Notes under the pieces: generated by a model
Told to the model about the DNA's origin: nothing
The model's input: only the letters and a program-made list of their open reading frames with translations
The model's database searches: none
Translations under genes and position numbers: made by a program
Source: Methyloprofundus sp.
GTDB taxonomy: Bacteria; Pseudomonadota; Gammaproteobacteria; Methylococcales; Methylomonadaceae
Direction of reading: 5' to 3'
Length of the DNA stretch: 15,348 nt
NCBI GenBank assembly: GCA_030619185.1
Contig: JAUXBW010000007.1
Location: 1 to 15,348 of the forward strand
In this document: piece by piece, positions 14,368-15,348 of the stretch
Numbering within the stretch: position 1 is the first letter of the stretch
Layout of the letters: the number at the start of each line of letters is the position of its first letter

Positions 14368-15074
14368 ATGAATAATGATTTCCCAATAAATATTAATGAA
14401 ATAGTAAAAAATTTTGATAAATGGTACTCTGAAGATATTCATTCAAAAAATGAAGATAAATAAATATATTAGAGTTTAGAGAAAAAATACTAACCCCATT
14501 TCTAGATGAGTTTGATGGCAATCACCGATATAGAGCTATTGCAGAAGTTACAGGCGAATACCAAAAGTTAAATGATGACCGTGATCATTGGTTTCAAATG
14601 CGCATAGTAAAGTGGCTTTTGGTTTTCGAACCTTCACAACCAAGAGAAAACCTATTTAAGCTTGCTTTTTCTCAAATAACACTTTATGAATTAAAAAATA
14701 ACACACTTAATCGTGATGTTTTGCAAAAACTATTAGCACCACAGGACTTTAATCACAATGATACCGCTAACCAGCCATATGTACTTATTATTGACGAAAT
14801 TAACCGAGGCAATATTTCAAAGATATTTAGTGAGCTAATTACCTTAATAGAACCTAACAAACGAGCAGGTGCTGATGAAGCATTAAGTGTAACACTCCCC
14901 TATTCAAAAGCATCTTTTTCTGTGCCAAATAATGTGCATATTATTGGCACAATGAATACAGCTGATGCAAGTATTGCTAGGCTTGATGTAGCGTTACGAA
15001 GACGTTTTGATTTTATAGAAATGCCACCAAAGCATGAACTATTAGAAAATATAATTACAGAGACGGACACTTAG
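14368..15074 (+). pseudogene. Decayed McrB-like AAA+ ATPase
   Basis: A broken member of the McrB family, the GTP/ATP-driven motor of modified-DNA restriction. A first frame from ATG 14368 (MNNDFPININEIVKNFDKW...) stops at 14461-14463. A second frame, open from about 14460, carries ILEFREKILTPFLDEF and continues to the TAG at 15072-15074, so a frameshift lies near 14457-14466. Downstream, PYVLIIDEINRGN is a textbook McrB Walker B, then FSELITLIE, IIGTMNTADASIARLDVALRRRFDF (sensor 1 and arginine-rich region). Walker A (GxxGxGK[ST]) is absent. Family members have roughly 75 residues between Walker A and B (E. coli), but here the pre-AAA-like text FSQITLYELKNN runs into Walker B after about 20-25 residues, so an internal deletion is inferred. 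The C-terminus is also cut. 14341-14460 is only about 20% G+C by hand count, unlike its neighbours. Confidence 0.82.
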
Positions 15075-15238
15075 GTTTATAAGTTAGAAACTATGTAGGT
15101 GTTATTACCACGCCTTGTGGCTGTCAGATAGAAATTATTCCTAAAATTGATAAATATTTAGAAACTGAGCAAGCAAAAGAAGCTGAAAAGAGCAGGGAAA
15201 AACTATTTTCTATGTTATCTACTCCCATCCCACCCTAA
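15071..15238 (+). pseudogene. McrC-like remnant
   Basis: In the frame from 15071 the text reads LGL-stop-VRNYVGVITTPCG then CQIEIIPKIDKYLE, ending with SREKLFSMLS and a TAA at 15236-15238. The segment GY..RNYVGVI.TPCG.QIEI.PKI is the recognisable N-terminal part of McrC, the nuclease subunit partner of McrB. Only about 50 residues remain of a protein normally of 300 or more. It has a stop at 15080-15082 where the family has a Tyr-Lys-like pair, no start codon, and no PD-(D/E)xK nuclease core. It overlaps the end of the McrB remnant by 4 bp, in another frame. The missing McrB C-terminus and McrC N-terminus imply a deletion across the old gene junction. Confidence 0.75.
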
Positions 15239-15279
15239 AACCGTTTAACTTTAGTAGTCGTTATAAAATCAATTAACTT

Positions 15280-15348
15280 TTACATCTGTATGTCAGTCAT
15301 AGGTGAACCACGTGCAAGCTGATTCTGAATTCGTTTGGCTTTTTCTTG
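15280..15348 (-). CDS. Possible C-terminal end of a minus-strand gene (partial)
   Basis: On the minus strand an open frame enters from the right edge and ends at TAA (15280-15282). It reads QEKAKRIQNQLARGSPMTD then IQM. The 22 residues are basic/polar and look like a helical protein end, but they are too few to identify a family. It converges on the McrC remnant. It may equally be chance. Confidence 0.25.
   Translation of the reverse strand, partial: QEKAKRIQNQLARGSPMTDIQM

Noticed and set aside
14598..15074. Intact 158-residue ATPase starting at ATG 14598
   Set aside because: The frame is open well upstream of that ATG, there is no Walker A anywhere, and the remaining motifs are a cut-out of a McrB AAA+ domain, so it is treated as part of a pseudogene.

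Overview
The window reads as chromosomal sequence from a gammaproteobacterium. The housekeeping genes (nadK-recN, queG, gabT/gabD, an OsmC family gene) have gammaproteobacterial gene and protein layouts. The noncoding gaps carry GTAG-headed REP-like palindromes and a nested 95-bp palindrome of the sort scattered through many environmental gammaproteobacterial genomes. An environmental or marine methanotroph or sulfur oxidiser is possible, but the sequence does not settle the order. Genes are closely packed and mostly on the + strand.

Left part (1-4152): the C-terminal end of a succinate-semialdehyde dehydrogenase (gabD) is followed by a terminator, a REP-like inverted pair and gabT, which together make the GABA to succinate route. 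A palindromic element and one REP then lead into an opine (octopine/nopaline type) dehydrogenase gene and an AI-2E/PerM-type membrane protein. Centre-left (4275-7205): NAD kinase and the DNA-repair ATPase RecN lie 2 bp apart. A MIF-type tautomerase faces RecN from the opposite strand.

Centre (7447-10428): a compact ba3-type cytochrome c oxidase operon. It contains a 50-residue subunit IIa, a CuA-bearing subunit II, subunit I with all expected heme and CuB ligands, and a diheme cytochrome c that is the likely electron donor. II and I overlap. A REP pair separates this operon from a convergent OsmC family gene. OsmC is divergent from an unrecognised four-helix membrane protein, across a short intergenic region with overlapping inverted and direct repeats. 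queG, a HopJ-family gene and a DAO-type FAD oxidoreductase (the last two 2 bp apart) follow.

Right end (14187-15348): a sharply AT-rich stretch holds the wreck of a McrBC-type restriction system. The McrB-like ATPase keeps Walker B and the arginine-rich sensor region but has lost Walker A through an internal deletion, and it has a frameshift near its start. The McrC remnant is a short piece with an in-frame stop. A possible minus-strand gene end occupies the last 69 bases. No RNA genes, CRISPR arrays or intact mobile elements were seen. I found no clear evidence of a complete undescribed system. The best candidates for follow-up are the opine dehydrogenase beside the GABA genes, the small ba3 operon, the REP/palindrome families and the unknown membrane protein with its divergent control region.
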